Part shown: piece by piece, positions 29,967 through 31,712 of the stretch
Numbering within the stretch: position 1 is the first letter of the stretch
Layout of the letters: the number at the start of each line of letters is the position of its first letter
Assembly: GCA_910587955.1 (NCBI GenBank)
Contig: CAJUNN010000038.1
Span: forward strand, 1 to 31,712
Direction of reading: 5' to 3'
Source of the DNA: an uncultured Lachnospiraceae bacterium
GTDB lineage: Bacteria > Bacillota > Clostridia > Lachnospirales > Lachnospiraceae
Length of the DNA stretch: 31,712 nt
Notes under the pieces: generated by a model
Database searches by the model: none
What the model saw: the letters and a program-made list of their open reading frames with translations, nothing else
Told to the model about the DNA's origin: nothing
Program-made: the position numbers and the translations under genes

Positions 29967-31282
29967 AAGAGGAACGGATTTTATGGAAGGCCCTTTGCAG
30001 CCCGGAACAGATTACGGCAGACGAGCGAATGGAGCAGTTGGAATTTAAAGGATATTATTGGGGATACCACGCTTTGCTTTTTCTGGTTTACGTAAGCGCT
30101 CTCCTGATCGGACAGTGCCACGTGTGGATGGAATCTGATGCGATGCGCAGTTTTTTTTCCCTGATTTTACTTTTCGGTACATTGATTCTGGTAGAAAACG
30201 GCCGTTTTCTTTACAGCTGTTACCACGGGATTCAGGAATTTTCGGATCCCCGCCTGAAAAAAAACGGCCGGGGAAAAGTAACGTTTTTCAGCGCGGGAAT
30301 AACTGCAGGAGTTTGGGGAACATTGAATCTGGGGTTTCTATTTGGCTGGAAGCATCCCCTTCCCTGGATTGCTTCTGCCGCAGGCTGCTTCTTTTATTGG
30401 CTGCTCTGCCATCTGGCCTATTTTCACTATGCACTGGTGAGTGAGCGGGAGGAACCCTTAAAGGGCAGAGCAGGCAAAACCGCGCTTATTTGCGGGCTGG
30501 GATTGGTTCTCTATGTGGCAGTGCCGCTGGTGCTGGGCATACAGGGCGCCGGTTACTATGCAGGAAACGGCGTTTTTTGGGGCGAAGAAAAGAATACGGC
30601 GGCAAAGGAAACCCGGGAACTCTGGGAGGAGATCGAGAAAGGCCGGCAGCGATTTGGCGAATTGGACAATAGAAAAACAGAATCTGCCTATTTTACAGAC
30701 CTAAAAGAAGGGCCGGAAATATATGATTTTCCGGACGGCCGGGTAACTGCCCGGGCGCTCCACTGGTACACGTCCGGCGGTATTTCCTATGAACGGCTTC
30801 TCGGACCGGAAGATTCCGGACAGAGCCTTTGGGAAATGTACTGGGATGGGGAAGAAGCTTATGTGGCCGCAGAAGATACCTGGATGACGGAACGGGATTA
30901 CCTTAACGCAAAAGAAAACACAGAGGCGTTCCTGTGGAATGGCCCTCCTGGAACTATGGGGCAGGATCCTATGTTGATAGCGGATATTGCCAGAGAGTTC
31001 CGGGGAACGGATACCTTCTATACCGTTCGATATAAAGAAGACTGCGGCATTTCCTTTTGGGGTACCGGATCCGAAGACGGAAGAAGGCCAAAGCAGGCGA
31101 CGGAACATTATACCTTAAATGAATTCGGGATTCTTGTGTCCTACGACTGTGAAATCCGCGGCCTGCAAAAAGACGGACAGACACCGTATGTGGAGCGTTC
31201 CTCCCAGAAACTTCTAAGCGCGAGCCAAAAGGAGATTGAGGCGGAGGTTCAGTCGCTTCTTGCGCAGTATCCGAAAACGTAA
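29963..31282 (+). CDS. Hypothetical membrane protein paired with the XRE regulator
   Basis: This is a 439-residue protein that I cannot place in a named family. The first 195 residues hold five hydrophobic segments (about 33-51, 62-80, 107-127, 132-155 and 172-194). The remaining 245 residues have no membrane span and probably form an extracellular domain rich in Trp, Tyr and Gly, with a strand-rich look (for example VTARALHWYTSGGISYERLLG). The layout, with a membrane sensor-like part beside a co-transcribed repressor, would fit a signal-sensing pair, but no sequence motif proves it. Coupling to the XRE gene is by a 4-nt overlap. Confidence 0.75.
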   Translation: MKEERILWKALCSPEQITADERMEQLEFKGYYWGYHALLFLVYVSALLIGQCHVWMESDAMRSFFSLILLFGTLILVENGRFLYSCYHGIQEFSDPRLKKNGRGKVTFFSAGITAGVWGTLNLGFLFGWKHPLPWIASAAGCFFYWLLCHLAYFHYALVSEREEPLKGRAGKTALICGLGLVLYVAVPLVLGIQGAGYYAGNGVFWGEEKNTAAKETRELWEEIEKGRQRFGELDNRKTESAYFTDLKEGPEIYDFPDGRVTARALHWYTSGGISYERLLGPEDSGQSLWEMYWDGEEAYVAAEDTWMTERDYLNAKENTEAFLWNGPPGTMGQDPMLIADIAREFRGTDTFYTVRYKEDCGISFWGTGSEDGRRPKQATEHYTLNEFGILVSYDCEIRGLQKDGQTPYVERSSQKLLSASQKEIEAEVQSLLAQYPKT

Positions 31283-31318
31283 GTGACTGAAAAACTCCTT
31301 TTCTTAACTGGTAATTTG

Positions 31319-31327
31319 TGCTATACT
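31319..31327 (+). promoter_or_regulatory. Extended -10 promoter of the receptor fragment
   Basis: TG-C-TATACT (31319-31327) is an extended -10; the -35 position is poor. Transcription would start near 31334, giving a leader of about 109 nt before the GTG start. Confidence 0.5.
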
Positions 31328-31335
31328 AACCACGC

Positions 31336-31399
31336 AATCTATCATGGCTGGTCTAGGGGTTCCCCCAATTTCCGAGGGGTATATGGATCGGCTTTGATT
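31336..31399 (+). promoter_or_regulatory. Folded leader RNA with two competing stems
   Basis: GCTGGTC (31347-31353) pairs with GATCGGC (31386-31392), and AATC (31336-31339) pairs with GATT (31396-31399) outside it. Inside, the C-run at 31362-31366 can pair with GGGG at 31356-31359 or with GGGG at 31376-31379, two mutually exclusive stems. This looks like a switchable leader, but it matches no riboswitch I know. The fold was derived by hand. Confidence 0.4.
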
Positions 31400-31442
31400 C
31401 TGTCTATTGACAAAAATTATCCAGAAAAGGAGCGACAGGAAC

Positions 31443-31676
31443 GTGACAGGAAAGCAAGCGGACTCCCTGGCCGGGAGAAAGGTAAAACGGAGCCTGAATA
31501 GGCGGATATTGCAAAACACTACATTTAATATCTTAATTTTAGTGGCTGTCTGCTGTATGATTATGGCTGTTTCCCTGCAGTCACTTGCCAACAACATATT
31601 GCTGGATAGTCTCCAGCCCATGGCCCGGCAGTCGGCTAAGACAGTGGAGGCCAACATCCATATGAATGAGTTTTAA
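31443..31676 (+). pseudogene. N-terminal fragment of a methyl-accepting chemotaxis protein-like gene
   Basis: This is a 77-residue frame from GTG 31443, with AGGAG 10 nt upstream; the frame stays open further up but has no better site. A basic start is followed by one hydrophobic segment (about residues 27-47) and then QPMARQSAKTVEANIHM, a stretch seen at the start of the extracellular sensor of clostridial chemotaxis receptors and some diguanylate cyclases. The reading then ends in two adjacent stop codons (31674-31679). A complete receptor has several hundred more residues, so the gene seems cut just after the HM codons, by an insertion or a deletion. The window ends 33 nt later, so the cause is not visible. 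Confidence 0.55.
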
Positions 31677-31712
31677 TAGGAACACTGTAATATCAAGGCT
31701 TTTCGGAGCCAG

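Noticed and set aside
31351..31380. CTAGGGGTTCC resembling part of the ykkC/guanidine riboswitch
   Set aside because: Only a short stretch matches; the other conserved blocks of that class, such as the ACACGG-type region, are missing.
31407..31412. TTGACA just before the receptor fragment
   Set aside because: No -10 lies 16-18 nt downstream; the ribosome site occupies that position.

Overview
This is a gene-dense stretch of a spore-forming, Gram-positive Firmicute chromosome, most likely from the Lachnospiraceae (Clostridia). The base composition is close to even by eye. The sporulation genes (GerW/YtfJ, a YtfI-like DUF2953 protein, an alpha/beta SASP), the rpmB - Asp23/Gls24 - DAK2 - recG block, strong AGGAGG-type ribosome binding sites and sigma-A promoters all point that way. 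I see no tRNA, rRNA, CRISPR array or complete insertion sequence.

Layout. 1-4744: the end of a U32 peptidase-like gene, then a SEDS glycosyltransferase and its class B penicillin-binding protein. 4749-5323: a NUDIX hydrolase with a near-consensus promoter and a compact folded leader. 5395-8229: a plus-strand run of a conserved hypothetical gene, YtfI-like, GerW, a 53-residue membrane peptide and a TraX-like protein. 8239-12802: rpmB (minus strand) diverges from asp23, DAK2/fakA and recG. 12853-17007: a LytTR/AgrC-type two-component pair, a terminator, then an operon of a 58-residue membrane peptide, an ABC ATPase and a permease. A 21-bp-spaced direct repeat stands in front of that operon. 17087-17293: a SASP gene on the minus strand. 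17506-19140: a secreted YD-repeat (Rhs-like) protein with a TTG start that appears C-terminally cut.

19137-22810: two overlapping WYL-type regulators on the minus strand diverge from rtcB, an RNA ligase. This looks like a regulated RNA-repair unit and is one of the two most interesting loci. 22907-26361: an OmpR-type regulator, a histidine kinase without membrane segments, and a bacitracin/lantibiotic-type ABC exporter. A 10-bp-period direct repeat lies before the exporter. 26488-28383: a histidine phosphatase, an O6-alkylguanine-DNA methyltransferase and an AlkD-like glycosylase, overlapping like an operon, so a small alkylation-repair unit. 28498-29517: a PD-(D/E)XK (Rpn/transposase-like) protein with an in-frame octapeptide tandem repeat. 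29669-31282: an XRE repressor with a palindromic operator, co-transcribed with a membrane protein of unknown function. 31319-31676: a folded leader and the N-terminus of a chemotaxis-receptor-like protein that stops abruptly, suggesting an insertion or deletion at the right edge.

The best candidates for undescribed biology are the WYL-WYL/RtcB unit, the three-way-junction leader of the NUDIX gene, the LytTR-controlled small-peptide ABC operon, and the XRE/membrane-protein pair. All assignments come from reading motifs and gene order; no database search was run.
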